A model generated the notes under the pieces. It had not been told where the DNA came from. It saw only the letters and a program-made list of their open reading frames with translations, and did no database searches. 64,000 bases of DNA from Crossaster papposus. Taxonomy: Eukaryota; Echinodermata; Asteroidea; Velatida; Solasteridae. The DNA lies in NCBI GenBank assembly GCA_037893245.1, contig JBAIAA010000693.1, forward strand, positions 1,426,001-1,490,000, written 5' to 3'. Positions 27,597 to 41,114 of this stretch are shown here, piece after piece; the stretch's first letter is position 1, and every line of letters begins with the position of its first letter. The position numbers and the translations under genes are program-made.

Positions 27597-30500
27597 ATGG
27601 GATGCGAGAAAGCAAAAGAGGGGAGCGGGCGTAAATTTGCAGTATGTTATGACTTAACTGTTGACAAGAGCAAAAAAGGGTGCGAGACAGCAAAAGAGGG
27701 GTGTGGGCGCAAATGTGCAGTATGTTATGACTTCACTGTTGACAACAGCAAAAAGGGGTGCGAGAAAGCAAAAGAGGGGGGCCGGCGCAAATTTGCAGTA
27801 TGTTATGACTTCACTGTTGGCAAGAGCAAAAAGGGGTGCGATAAAGCAAAAGAGGGGTGCGGGCGCAAATTTGCAGTATGTTATGACTTCACTGTTGGCA
27901 ACAGCAAAAAGGGGTGCGAGACAGCAAAAGAGGGGTGTGTGCGCAAATGTGCAGTATGTTATGACTTCACTGTTAGCAAGGGCAAAAAGGGGTGCGAGAA
28001 AGCAAAAGAGGGGTGCGGGCGCAAACTTGCAGTATGTTATAACACTTCACTGTTGGCACTCGGAGAAAAAGGGGTGAGAGAAAGCAAAAGAGCGGTGCGG
28101 GCGCAAATTTGCAGTATATTATGACTTCACTGTTGGCGACAGCAAAATGGGATGCGAGAAAGCAAAAGAGGGGAGCGGGCTCAAATTTGCAGTATGTTAT
28201 GACTTCACTGTTGGCAAGAGCAAAAAGGGGTGCGAGGCAGCAAAAGAGGGGTGTGGGCGCAAATGTGCAGTATGTTATGACTTCACTGTTGGCAAGGGCA
28301 AAAAGGGGTGCGAGAAAGCAAAAGAGGGGTGCGGGCGCAAACTTGCAGTATGTTATAACACTTCACTGTCTGCACTCGGAAAAAAAGGGGTGCGAGAAAG
28401 CAAAAGAGCTGTGCGGGCGCAAACTTGCAGTATGTTATAACACTTCACTGTTGGCACTCGGAAAAAAGGGGTGCGAGAAAGCAAAAGAGCGGTGCGGGCG
28501 CAAACTTGCAGTATGTTATAACACTTCACTGTTGGCACTCGGAGAAAAAGGGGTGAGAGAAAGCAAAAGAGCGGTGCGGGCGCAAATTTGCAGTATATTA
28601 TGACTTCACTGTTGGCGACAGCAAAATGGGATGCGAGAAAGCAAAAGAGGGGAGCGGGCTCAAATTTGCAGTATGTTATGACTTCACTGTTGGCAAGAGC
28701 AAAAAGGGGTGCGAGGCAGCAAAAGAGGGGTGTGGGCGCAAATGTGCAGTATGTTATGACTTCACTGTTGGCAAGGGCAAAAAGGGGTGCGAGAAAGCAA
28801 AAGAGGGGTGCGGGCGCAAACTTGCAGTATGTTATAACACTTCACTGTCTGCACTCGGAAAAAAAGGGGTGCGAGAAAGCAAAAGAGCTGTGCGGGCGCA
28901 AACTTGCAGTATGTTATAACACTTCACTGTTGGCACTCGGAAAAAAGGGGTGCGAGAAAGCAAAAGAGCGGTGCGGGCGCAAACTTGCAGTATGTTATGA
29001 CTTCACTGTTGGCAAGAACAAAAAAGGGGTCCGAGAAAGCAAAAGAGGGGTGCGGGCGCAAATGTGCAGTATGTTATGACTTCACTGTTGACAACAGCAA
29101 AAAGGGGTGCCAGAAAGCAAAAGAGGGGCGCGGGCGCAAATTTGCAGTATGTTATGACTTCACTGTTGGCAAGAGCAAAAAGGGGTGCGATAAAGCAAAA
29201 GAGGGGTGCGGGCGCAAATTTGCAGTATGTTATGACTTTACTGTTGGCAAGGGCAAAAAGGGGTGCGAGAAAGCAAAAGAGGGGTGCGGGCGCAAACTTG
29301 CAGTATGTTATAACACTTCACTGTTGGCACTCGGAGAAAAAGGGGTGAGAGAAAGCAAAAGAGCGGTGCGGGCGCAAATTTGCAGTATATTATGACTTCA
29401 CTGATGGCGACAGCAAAATGGGATGCGAGAAAGCAAAAGAGGGGAGCGGGCTCAAATTTGCAGTATGTTATGACTTCACTGTTGGCAAGAGCAAAAAGGG
29501 GTGCGAGACAGCAAAAGAGGGGTGTGGGCGCAAATGTGCAGTATGTTATGACTTCACTGTTGGCAAGGGCAAAAAGGGGTGCGAGAAAGCAAAAGAGGGG
29601 TGCGGGCGCAAACTTGCAGTATGTTATAACACTTCACTGTCTGCACTCGGAAAAAAAGGGGTGCGAGAAAGCAAAAGAGCGGTGCGGGCGCAAACTTGCA
29701 GTATGTTATAACACTTCACTGTTGGCACTCGGAAAAAAGGGGTGCGAGAAAGCAAAAGAGCGGTGCGGGCGCAAACTTGCAGTATGTTATGACTTCACTG
29801 TTGGCAAGAACAAAAAAGGGGTCCGAGAAAGCAAAAGAGGGGTGCGGGCGCAAATGTGCAGTATGTTATGACTTCACTGTTGACAACAGCAAAAAGGGGT
29901 GCCAGAAAGCAAAAGAGGGGCGCGGGCGCAAATTTGCAGTATGTTATGACTTCACTGTTGGCAAGAGCAAAAAGGGGTGCGATGAAGCAAAAGAGGGGTG
30001 CGGGCGCAAATTTGCAGTATGTTATGACTTTACTGTTGGCAAGAGCAAAAAGGGGTGCGATAAAGCAAAAGAGGGGTGCGGGCGCAAATTTGCAGTATAT
30101 TATGCCTTCACTGTTGGCAACAGCAAAAAGGGGTGCAAGAAAGCAAAAGAGGGGTGGGGGCGCAAATTTGCAGTATGTTATGACTTCACTGTTGGCAAGA
30201 GCAAAAAGGGGTGCGAGACAGCAAAAGAGGGGTGTGTGCGCAAATCTGCAGTATGTTATGACTTCACCGTTGGCAAGGGCAAAAAGGGGTGCGAGAAAGC
30301 AAAAGAGGGGTGCGGGCGCAAACTTGCAGTATGTTATAACACTTCACTGTCTGCACTCGGAAAAAAAGGGGTGCGAGAAAGCAAAAGAGCGGTGCGGGCG
30401 CAAACTTGCAGTATGTTATAACACTTCACTGTTGGCACTCGGAAAAAAAGGGGTGCGAGAAAGCAAAAGAGCGGTGCGGGCGCAAACTTGCAGTATGTTA

Positions 30501-32727
30501 TGACTTCACTGTTGGCAAGAACAAAAAAGGGGTCCGAGAAAGCAAAAGAGGGGTGCGGGCGCAAATGTGCAGTATGTTATGACTTCACTGTTGATAACAG
30601 CAAAAAGGGGTGACAGAAAGCAAAAGAGGGGCGCGGGCGCAAATTTGCAGTATGTTATGACTTCACTGTTGGCAAGAGCAAAAAGGGGTGCGATAAAGCA
30701 AAAGAGGGGTGCGGGCGCAAATTTGCAGTATGTTATGACTTTACTGTTGGCAAGAGCAAAAAGGGGTGCGATAAAGCAAAAGAGGGGTGCGGGCGCAAAT
30801 TTGCAGTATATTATGACTTCACTGTTGGCAACAGCAAAAAGGGGTGCAAGAAAGCAAAAGAGGGGTGGGGGCGCAAATTTGCAGTATGTTATGACTTCAC
30901 TGTTGGCAAGAGCAAAAAGGGGTGCGAGACAGCAAAAGAGGGGTGTGTGCGCAAATGTGCAGTATGTTATGACTTCACTGTTGGCAAGGGCAAAAAGGGG
31001 TGCGAGAAAGCAAAAGAGGGGTGCCGGCGCCAACTTGCAGTATGTTATAACACTTCACTGTTGGCACTCGGAGAAAAAGGAGTGCTAGAAAGCAAAAAAG
31101 CGGTGCGGGCGCAAACGTGCAGTATGTTATGACTTCACTGTTGACAACAGCAAAAAGGGGTGCGAGAAAGCAAAAGAGGGGCGCGGGCGCAAATTTGCAG
31201 AATGTTATTACTTCACTGTTGGCAAGAGCAAAAAGGGGTGCGATAAAGCAAAGGAGGGGTGCGGGCGCAAATTTGCAGTATGTTATGACTTCACTGTTGG
31301 CAACAGCAAAAAGGGGTGCGAGACAGCAAAAGAGGGGTGTGTGCGCAAATGTGCAGTATGTTATGACTTCACTGTTGGCAAGGGCAAAAAGGGGTGCGAG
31401 AAAGCAAAAGAGGGGTGCGGGCGCAAACTTGCAGTATGTTATAACACTTCACTGTCTGCACTCGGAAAAAAAGGGGTGCGAGAAAGCAAAAGAGCGGTGC
31501 GGGCGCAAACTTGCAGTATGTTATAACACTTCACTGTTGGCACTCGGAAAAAAAGGGGTGCGAGAAAGCAAAAGAGCGGTGCGGGCGCAAACTTGCAGTA
31601 TGTTATGACTTCACTGTTGGCAAGAACAAAAAAGGTGTCCGAGAAAGCAAAAGAGGGGTGCGGGCGCAAATGTGCAGTATGTTATGACTTCACTGTTGAT
31701 AACAGCAAAAAGAGGTGCCAGAAAGCAAAAGAGGGGCGCGGGCGCAAATTTGCAGTATGTTATGACTTCACTGTTGGCAAGAGCAAAAAGGGGTGCGATA
31801 AAGCAAAAGAGGGGTGCGGGCGCAAATTTGCAGTATGTTATGACTTTACTGTTGGCAAGAGCAAAAAGGGGTGCGATAAAGCAAAAGAGGGGTGCGGGCG
31901 CAAATTTGCAGTATATTATGACTTCACTGTTGGCAACAGCAAAAAGGGGTGCGAGACAGCAAAAGAGGGGTGTGTGCGCAAATGTGCAGTATGTTATGAC
32001 TTCACTGTTGGCAAGGGCAAAAAGGGGTGCGAGAAAGCAAAAGAGGGGTGCGGGCGCAAACTTGCAGTATGTTATAACACTTCACTGTTGGCACTCGGAG
32101 AAAAAGGGGTGAGAGAAAGCAAAAGAGCGGTGCGGGCGCAAAATTGCAGTATGTTATGACTTCACTGTTGGCAAGAACACAAAGGGGTGCGGAAAAGCAA
32201 AAGAGGTGTGCGGGCGCAAATTTGCAGCATGTTGTGACTTTACTGTTGGCAAGAGCAAAAGGGGGTGCGAAAAAGCAAATGAGGGGTACGAGCGCAAATT
32301 TGCAGTATATTATGACTTCACTGTTGGCGACAGCAAAAAGGGATGCGAGAAAGCAAAAGAGGGGAGCGGGCGCAAATTTGCAGTATGTAATGACTTTACT
32401 GTTGGCAAGAACAAAAAGGGGTCCGAGAAAGCCAAAGAGGGGTGCGGGCGCAAATGTGCAGTATGTTATGACTTCACTGTTGACAACAGCAAAAAGGGGT
32501 GCGAGAAAGCAAAAGAGGTGTGCGGGCGCAAATTTGCAGTATGTTATGAGTTCACTGTTGGCAACAGCAAAAAGGGGTGCGAGAAAGCAAACGAGGGGTG
32601 CGGGCGCAAATTTGCAGCATGTTGTGAATTTACTGTTGGCAAGAGCAAAAGGGGGTGCGAAAAAGCAAATGAGGGGTGCGAGCGCAAATTTGCAGTATGT
32701 TATGACTTCACTGTTGGCGACAGCAAA
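27597..32727. repeat. Higher-order repeat, copy 4, with divergent right end
   Basis: Copy 4 follows copy 3 at a shift of 4,736 bp to about 31.4 kb and then departs into other unit orders. The interval to the next landmark is 5,131 bp. It shares the AAATCTGCAG and AGAATGTTATTACTTC variants with copy 3. The right end leads into a block (32.2-32.8 kb) that matches the left flank of copy 1. Confidence 0.85.
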
Positions 32728-33255
32728 ATGGGATGCGAGAAAGCAAAAGAGGGGAGCGGGCGTAAATTTGCAGTATGTTATGACTTAACTGTTGACAAGA
32801 GCAAAAAAGGGTGCGAGACAGCAAAAGAGGGGTGTGGGCGCAAATGTTCAGTATGTTATGACTTCACTGTTGACAACAGCAACAAGGGGTGCGAGAAAGC
32901 AAAAGAGGGGGGCGGGCGCAAATTTGCAGTATGTTATGACTTCACTGTTGGCAAGAGCAAAAAGGGGTGCGATAAAGCAAAAGAGGGGTGCGGGCGCAAA
33001 TTTGCAGTATGTTATGACTTCACTGTTGGCAACAGCAAAAAGGGGTGCGAGACAGCAAAAGAGGGGTGTGTGCGCAAATGTGCAGTATGTTATGACTTCA
33101 CTTTTGGCAAGGGCAAAAAGGGGTGCGAGAAAGCAAAAGAGGGGTGCGGGCGCAAACTTGCAGTATGTTATAACACTTCACGGTTGGCACTCGGAGAAAA
33201 AGGGGTGAGAGAAAGCAAAAGAGCGGTGCGGGCGCAAATTTGCAGTATATTATGA
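32206..33255. repeat. Satellite block matching the left flank of the higher-order repeat
   Basis: The rare variants GTATGTAATGACTTTACT, GAGAAAGCCAAAGAGG, GCAAACGAGG and TGTTGTGAATTTACTG occur here in the same order as at 13,264-13,900 (shift 18,864 bp). Here the block runs directly into the GAGCGGGCGTAAATTTG landmark. At 13.9-14.2 kb extra units separate them. Confidence 0.8.
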
Positions 33256-34299
33256 CTTCACTGTTGGCGACAGCAAAATGGGATGCGAGAAAGCAAAAGA
33301 GGGGAGCGGGCTCAAATTTGCAGTATGTTATGACTTAACTGTTGGCAAGAGCAAAAAGGGGTGCGAGACAGCAAAAGAGGGGTGTGGGCGCAAATGTGCA
33401 GTATGTTATGACTTCACTGTTGGCAAGGGCAAAAAGGGGTGCGAGAAAGCAAAAGAGGGGTGCGGGCGCAAACTTGCAGTATGTTATAACACTTCACTGT
33501 CTGCACTCGGAAAAAAGGGGTGCGAGAAAGCAAAAGAGCGGTGCGGGCGCAAACTTGCAGTATGTTATAACACTTCACTGTTGGCACTCGGAAAAAAAGG
33601 GGTGCGAGAAAGCAAAAGAGCGGTGCGGGCGCAAACTTGCAGTATGTTATGACTTCACTGTTGGCAAGAACAAAAAAGGGGTCCGAGAAAGCAAAAGAGG
33701 GGTGCGGGCGCAAATGTGCAGTATGTTATGACTTCACTGTTGACAACAGCAAAAAGGGGTGCCAGAAAGCAAAAGAGGGGCGCGGGCGCAAATTTGCAGT
33801 ATGTTATGACTTCACTGTTGGCAAGAGCAAAAAAGGGTGCGATAAAGCAAAAGAGGGGTGCGGGCGCAAATTTGCAGTATGTTATGACTTTACTGTTGGC
33901 AAGAGCAAAAAGGGGTGCGATAAAGCAAAAGAGGGGTGCGGGCGCAAATTTGCAGTATATTATGACTTCACTGTTGGCAACAGCAAAAAGGGGTGCAAGA
34001 AAGCAAAAGAGGGGTGGGGGCGCAAATTTGCAGTATGTTATGACTTCACTGTTGGCAAGAGCAAAAAGAGGTGCGAGACAGCAAAAGAGGGGTGTGTGCG
34101 CAAATGTGCAGTATGTTATGACTTCACCGTTGGCAAGGGCAAAAAGGGGTGCGAGAAAGCAAAATAGGGGTGCGGGCGCAAACTTGCAGTATGTTATAAC
34201 ACTTCACTGTTGGCACTCGGAAAAAAAGGGGTGCGAGAAAGCAAAAGAGCGGTGCGGGCGCAAACTTGCAGTATGTTATAACACTTCACTTTTGGCACT

Positions 34300-37200
34300 C
34301 GGAGAAAAAGGGGTGAGAGAAAGCAAAAGAGCGGTGCGGGCGCAAAATTGCAGTATGTTATGACTTCACTGTTGGCAAGAACAAAAAGGGGTGCGGAAAA
34401 GCAAAAGAGGTGTGCGGGCGCAAATTTGCAGTATGTTATGACTTCACTGTTGGCAACAGCAAAAAGGGGTGCGAGAAAGCAAAAGAGGGGTGCGGGCGCA
34501 AATTTGCAGCATGTTGTGACTTTACTGTTGGCAAGAGCAAAAGGGGGTGCGAAAAAGCAAATGAGGGGTACGAGCGCAAATTTGCAGTATATTATGACTT
34601 CACTGTTGGCAACAGCAAAAAGGGATGCGAGAAAGCAAAAGAGGGGAGCGGGCGCAAATTTGCAGTATGTAATGACTTTACTGTTGGCAAGAACAAAAAG
34701 GGGTCCGAGAAAGTTGGCAAGAGCAAAAGGAGGTGCGAAAAAGCAAATAAGGGATGCGAGCGCAAATTTGCAGTATATTATGACTTCACTGTTGGCGACA
34801 GCAAAATGGGATGCGAGAAAGCAAAAGAGGGGTGTGGGCGCAAATGTGCAGTTTGTTATGACTTCACTGTTGGCAAGGGCAAAAAGGGGTGCGAGAAAGC
34901 AAAAGAGGGGTGCGGGCGCAAACTTGCAGTATGTTATAACACTTCACTGTTGGCACTCGGAAAAAAAGGGGTGCGAGAAAGCAAAAGAGCGGTGCGGGCG
35001 CAAACTTGCAGTATGTTATGACTTCACTGTTGGCAAGAGCAAAAAGGGGTGCGGAAAAGCAAAAGAGGGGTGCGGGCGCAAACGTGCAGTATGTTATAAC
35101 TTCACTGTTGACAACAGCAAAAAGGGGTGCGAGAAAGCAACAGAGGTGTGCGGGCGCAAATTTGCAGTATGTTATGACTTCACTGTTGGCAACAGCAAAA
35201 AGGGATGCGAGAAAGCAAAAGAGGGGTGCGGGCGCAAATTTGCAGCATGTTGTGACTTTACTGTTGGCAAGAGCAAAAGGGGGTGCGAAAAAGCAAATGA
35301 GGGGTGCGGGCGCAAATTTGCAGTATATTATGACTTCACTGTTGGCAAGAACAAAAAGGGGTGCGAGAAAGCAAAAGAGGGGTGCGGGCGCAAATGTGCA
35401 GTATGTTATGACTTTACTGTTGACAACTGCAAAAAGTCGTGCGAGAAAGCAAAAGAGGGGCGCTGGCGCAAATTTGCAGTATATTATGACTTTACTGTTG
35501 GCGACAGCAAAATGGGATGCGAGAAAGCAAAAGAGGGGAGCGGGCGCAAATTTGAAGTATGTTATGACTTAACTGTTGGCAAGAGCAAAAAAGAGTGCGA
35601 GACAGCAAAAGAGGGGTGTGGGCGCAAATGTGCAGTATGTTATGACTTCACTGTTGGCAAGGGCAAAAAAGGGTGCGAGAAAGCAAAAGAGGGGTGCGGG
35701 CGCAAACTTGCAGTATGTTATAACACTTCACTGTTGGCACTCGGAAAAAAAGGGGTGCGAGAAAGCAAAAGAGCGGTGCGGGCGCAAACTTGCAGTATGT
35801 TATAACACTTCACTGTTGGCACTCGGAAAAAAAGGGGAGCGAGAAAGCAAAAGAGCGGTTCGGGCGCAAATGTGCAGTATGTTATGACTTCACTGTTGGC
35901 AAGAACAAAAAGGGGTGCGAGAAAGCAAATGAGGGGTGCGGGCGCAAATGTGCAGTATGTTATGACTTCACTGTTGGCAAGAACAAAAAGGGGTGCGAGA
36001 AAGCAAAAGAGGGGTGCGGGCGCAAATGTGCAGTATGTTATGACTTCACTGTTGACAACAGCAAAAAGGGGTGCGAGAAAGCAAAAGAGGGGCGCTGGCG
36101 CAAATTTGCAGTATATTATGACTTCACTGTTGGCGACAGCAAAATGGGATGCGAGAAAGCAAAAGAGGGGAGCGGGCGCAAATTTGCAGTATGTTATGAC
36201 TTAACTGTTGGCAAGAGCAAAAAAGAGTGCGAGACAGCAAAAGAGGGGTGTGGGCGCAAATGTGCAGTATGTTATGACTTCACTGTTGGCAAGGGCAAAA
36301 AGGGGTGCGAGAAAGCAAAAGAGGGGTGCGGGCGCAAAATTGCAGTATGTTATAACACTTCACTGTTGGCACTCGAAAAAAAAGGGGTGCGAGAAAGCAA
36401 AAGAGCGGTGCGGGCGCAAACTTGCAGTATGTTATAACACTTCACTGTTGGCACTCGGAAAAAAAGGGGTGCGAGAAAGCAAAAGAGCGGTGCGGGCGCA
36501 AAGTTGCAGTATGTTATGACTTCACTGTTGGCAAGAACACAAAGGGGTCCGAGAAAGCAAAAGAGGGGTGCGGGCGCAAATGTGCAGTATGTTATGACTT
36601 CACTGTTGGCAAGAACAAAAAGGGGTGCGAGAAAGCAAATGAGGGGTGCGGGCGCAAATGTGCAGTATGTTATGACTTCACTGTTGGCAAGAACAAAAAG
36701 GGGTGCGAGAAAGCAAAAGAGGGGTGCGGGCGCAAATGTGTAGTATGTTATGACTTCACTGTTGACAACAGCAAAAAGGGGTGCGAGAAAGCAAAAGAGG
36801 GGTGCGGGCGCAAACTTGCAGTATGTTATAACACTTCACTGTTGGCACTCGGAGAAAAAGGGGTGAGAGAAAGCAAAAGAGCGGTGCGGGCGCAAAATTG
36901 CAGTATGTTATGACTTCACTGTTGGCAAGAACAAAAAGGGGTGCGGAAAAGCAAAAGAGGTGTGCGGGCGCAAATTTGCAGTATGTTATGACTTCACTGT
37001 TGGCAACAGCAAAAAGGGGTGCGAGAAAGCAAAAGAGGGGTGCGGGCGCAAATTTGCAGCATGTTGTGACTTTACTGTTGGCAAGAGCAAAAGGGGGTGC
37101 GAAAAAGCAAATGAGGGGTACGAGCGCAAATTTGCAGTATATTATGACTTCACTGTTGGCGACCCCAAAAAGGGATGCGAGAAAGCAAAAGAGGGGAGCG

Positions 37201-38400
37201 GGCGCAAATTTGCAGTATGTAATGACTTTACTGTTGGCAAGAACAAAAAGGGGTCCGAGAAAGTTGGCAAGAGCAAAAGGAGGTGCGAAAAAGCAAATGA
37301 GGGGTGCGAGCGCAAATTTGCAGTATATTATGACTTCACTGTTGGCGACAGCAAAATGGGATGCGAGAAAGCAAAAGAGGGGTGTGGGCGCAAATGTGCA
37401 GTATGTTATGACTTAACTGTTGGCAAGGGCAAAAAGGGGTGCGAGAAAGCAAAAGAGGGGTGCGGGCGCAAACTTGCAGTATGTTATAACACTTCACTGT
37501 TGGCACTCGGAAAAAAAGGGGTGCGGGAAAGCAAAAGAGCGGTGCGGGCGCAAACTTGCAGTATGTTATGACTTCACTGTTGGCAAGAGCAAAAAGGGGT
37601 GCGGAAAAGCAAAAGAGGGGTGCGGGCGCAAACGTGCAGTATGTTATGACTTCACTGTTGACAACAGCAAAAAGGGGTGCGAGAAAGCAACAGAGGTGTG
37701 CGGGCGCAAATTTGCAGTATGTTATGACTTCACTGTTGGCAACAGCAAAAAGGGGTGCGAGAAAGCAAAACAGGGGTGCGGGCGCAAATTTGCAGCATGT
37801 TGTGACTTTACTGTTGGCAAGAGCAAAAGGGGGTGCGAAAAAGCAAATGAGGGGTGCGGGCGCAAATTTGCAGTATATTATGACTTCACTGTTGGCAAGA
37901 ACAAAAAGGGGTGCGAGAAAGCAAAAGAGGGGTGCGGGCGCAAATGTGCAGTATGTTATGACTTCACTGTTGACAACTGCAAAAAGGGGTGCGAGAAAGC
38001 AAAAGAGGGGCGCTGGCGCAAATTTGCAGTATATTATGACTTCACTGTTGGCGACAGCAAAATGGGATGCGAGAAAGCAAAAGAGGGGAGCGGGCGCAAA
38101 TTTGAAGTATGTTATGACTTAACTGTTGGCAAGAGCAAAAAAGAGTGCGAGACAGCAAAAGAGGGGTGTGGGCGCAAATGTGCAGTATGTTATGACTTCA
38201 CTGTTGGCAAGGGCAAAAAAGGGTGCGAGAAAGCAAAAGAGGGGTGCGGGCGCAAACTTGCAGTATGTTATAACACTTCACTGTTGGCACTCGGAAAAAA
38301 AGGGGTGCGAGAAAGCAAAAGAGCGGTGCGGGCGCAAACTTGCAGTATGTTATAACACTTCACTGTTGGCACTCGGAAAAAAAGGGGAGCGAGAAAGCAA
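34300..38400. repeat. 2,550-bp repeated block within the satellite
   Basis: The unit order at 34,348, 34,410 and 35,006 recurs at 36,898, 36,960 and 37,556 (shift 2,550). Both copies carry an unusual short unit in which GTCCGAGAAAG joins directly to TTGGCAAGAGCAAAAGG (about 34,704-34,730 and 37,254-37,280). A shared deletion junction confirms common origin. Confidence 0.82.
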
Positions 38401-40320
38401 AAGAGGGGTGTGGGCGCAAATGTGCAGTATGTTATGACTTAACTGGTGGCAAGGGCAAAAAGGGGTGCGAGAAAGCAAAAGAGGGGTGCGGGCGCAAACT
38501 TGCAGTATGTTATAACACTTCACTGTTGGCACTCGGAAAAAAAGGGGTGCGGGAAAGCAAAAGAGCGGTGCGGGCGCAAACTTGCAGTATGTTATGACTT
38601 CACTGTTGGCAAGAGCAAAAAGGGGTGCGGAAAAGCAAAAGAGGGGTGCGGGCGCAAACGTGCAGTATGTTATGACTTCACTGTTGACAACAGCAAAAAG
38701 GGGTGCGAGAAAGCAACAGAGGTGTGCGGGCGCAAATTTGCAGTATGTTATGACTTCACTGTTGGCAACAGCAAAAAGGGGTGCGAGAAAGCAAAACAGG
38801 GGTGCGGGCGCAAATTTGCAGCATGTTGTGACTTTACTGTTGGCAAGAGCAAAAGGGGGTGCGAAAAAGCAAATGAGGGGTGCGGGCGCAAATTTGCAGT
38901 ATATTATGACTTCACTGTTGGCAAGAACAAAAAGGGGTGCGAGAAAGCAAAAGAGGGGTGCGGGCGCAAATGTGCAGTATGTTATGACTTCACTGTTGAC
39001 AACTGCAAAAAGGGGTGCGAGAAAGCAAAAGAGGGGCGCTGGCGCAAATTTGCAGTATATTATGACTTCACTGTTGGCGACAGCAAAATGGGATGCGAGA
39101 AAGCAAAAGAGGGGAGCGGGCGCAAATTTGAAGTATGTTATGACTTAACTGTTGGCAAGAGCAAAAAAGAGTGCGAGACAGCAAAAGAGGGGTGTGGGCG
39201 CAAATGTGCAGTATGTTATGACTTCACTGTTGGCAAGGGCAAAAAAGGGTGCGAGAAAGCAAAAGAGGGGTGCGGGCGCAAACTTGCAGTATGTTATAAC
39301 ACTTCACTGTTGGCACTCGGAAAAAAAGGGGTGCGAGAAAGCAAAAGAGCGGTGCGGGCGCAAACTTGCAGTATGTTATAACACTTCACTGTTGGCACTC
39401 GGAAAAAAAGGGGAGCGAGAAAGCAAAAGAGTGGTTCGGGCGCAAATGTGCAGTATGTTATGACTTCACTGTTGGCAAGAACAAAAAGGGGTGCGAGAAA
39501 GCAAATGAGGGGTGCGGGCGCAAATGTGCAGTATGTTATGACTTCACTGTTGGCAAGAACAAAAAGGGGTGCGAGAAAGCAAAAGAGGGGTGCGGGCGCA
39601 AATGTGCAGTATGTTATGACTTCACTGTTGACAACAGCAAAAAGGGGTGCGAGAAAGCAAAAGAGGGGCGCTGGCGCAAATTTGCAGTATATTATGACTT
39701 CACTGTTGGCGACAGCAAAATGGGATGCGAGAAAGCAAAAGAGGGGAGCGGGCGCAAATTTGCAGTATGTTATGACTTAACTGTTGGCAAGAGCAAAAAA
39801 GAGTGCGAGACAGCAAAAGAGGGGTGTGGGCGCAAATGTGCAGTATGTTATGACTTCACTGTTGGCAAGGGCAAAAAGGGGTGCGAGAAAGCAAAAGAGG
39901 GGTGCGGGCGCAAAATTGCAGTATGTTATAACACTTCACTGTTGGCACTCGAAAAAAAAGGGGTGCGAGAAAGCAAAAGAGCGGTGCGGGCGCAAACTTG
40001 CAGTATGTTATAACACTTCACTGTTGGCACTCGGAAAAAAAGGGGTGCGAGAAAGCAAAAGAGCGGTGCGGGCGCAAAGTTGCAGTATGTTATGACTTCA
40101 CTGTTGGCAAGAACACAAAGGGGTCCGAGAAAGCAAAAGAGGGGTGCGGGCGCAAATGTGCAGTATGTTATGACTTCACTGTTGGCAAGAACAAAAAGGG
40201 GTGCGAGAAAGCAAATGAGGGGTGCGGGCGCAAATGTGCAGTATGTTATGACTTCACTGTTGGCAAGAACAAAAAGGGGTGCGAGAAAGCAAAAGAGGGG
40301 TGCGGGCGCAAATGTGTAGT
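35790..40320. repeat. 3,576-bp spaced repeated block within the satellite
   Basis: The segment 35,790-36,743 recurs at 39,366-40,319, including the rare AAGTTGCAGTATG with AAGAACACAAAGGGG unit and the TGTGTAGTATG variant. The shift equals 2,550 plus 1,026, so it is explained by the two other duplications in this region acting in series. Confidence 0.82.
37381..39432. repeat. 1,026-bp tandem duplication (13 units per copy)
   Basis: Bases 37,381-38,406 and 38,407-39,432 carry the same unit order. The length equals ten 78-bp plus three 82-bp units. Shared rare variants include GAAAGCAAAACAGGGG (about 37,764 and 38,790), ACAACTGCAAAAAGG and TTTGAAGTATG. Few differences are visible, for example ACTGTTGGC versus ACTGGTGGC near the start, so it is young. 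Confidence 0.88.
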
Positions 40321-41114
40321 ATGTTATGACTTCACTGTTGACAACAGCAAAAAGGGGTGCGAGAAAGCAAAAGAGGGGCGCTGGCGCAAATTTGCAGTAT
40401 ATTATGACTTCACTGTTGGCGACAGCAAAATGGGATGCGAGAAAGCAAAAGAGGGGAGCGGGCGCAAATTTGCAGTATGTTATGACTTAACTGTTGGCAA
40501 GAGCAAAAAAGAGTGCGAGACAGCAAAAGAAGGGTGTGGGCGCAAATGTGCAGTATGTTATGACTTCACTGTTGGCAAGGGCAAAAAGGGGTGCGAGAAA
40601 GCAAAAGAGGGATGCGGGCGCAAACTTGCAGTATGTTATAACACTTCACTGTTGGCACTCGGAAAAAAAGGGTGCGAGAAAGCAAAAGAGCGGTGCGGGC
40701 GCAAACTTGCAGTATGTTATAACACTTCACTGTTGGCACTCGGGAAAAAAGGGGTGCGAGAAAGCAAAAGAGCCGTGCGGGCGCAAACTTGCAGTATGTT
40801 ATGACTTCACTGTTGGCAACAGCAAACAAGGGGTGCGAGAAAGCAAAAGAGGGGTGCGGGCGCAAATTTGCAGCATGTTGTGACTTTACTGTTGGCAAGA
40901 GCAAAAGGGGGTTCGAAAAAGCAAATGAGGGGGGCGAGCGCAAATTTGCAGTATGTTATGACTTCAATGTTGGCAAGAGCAAAAAGGGGTGCGATAAAGC
41001 AAAAGAGGGGTGCGGGCGCAAATTTGCAGTATGTTATGACTTCACTGTTGGCAAGAACAAAAAGGGGTCCGAGAAAGCAAAAGAGGGGTGCGGGCGCAAA
41101 TGTGCAGTATGTTA

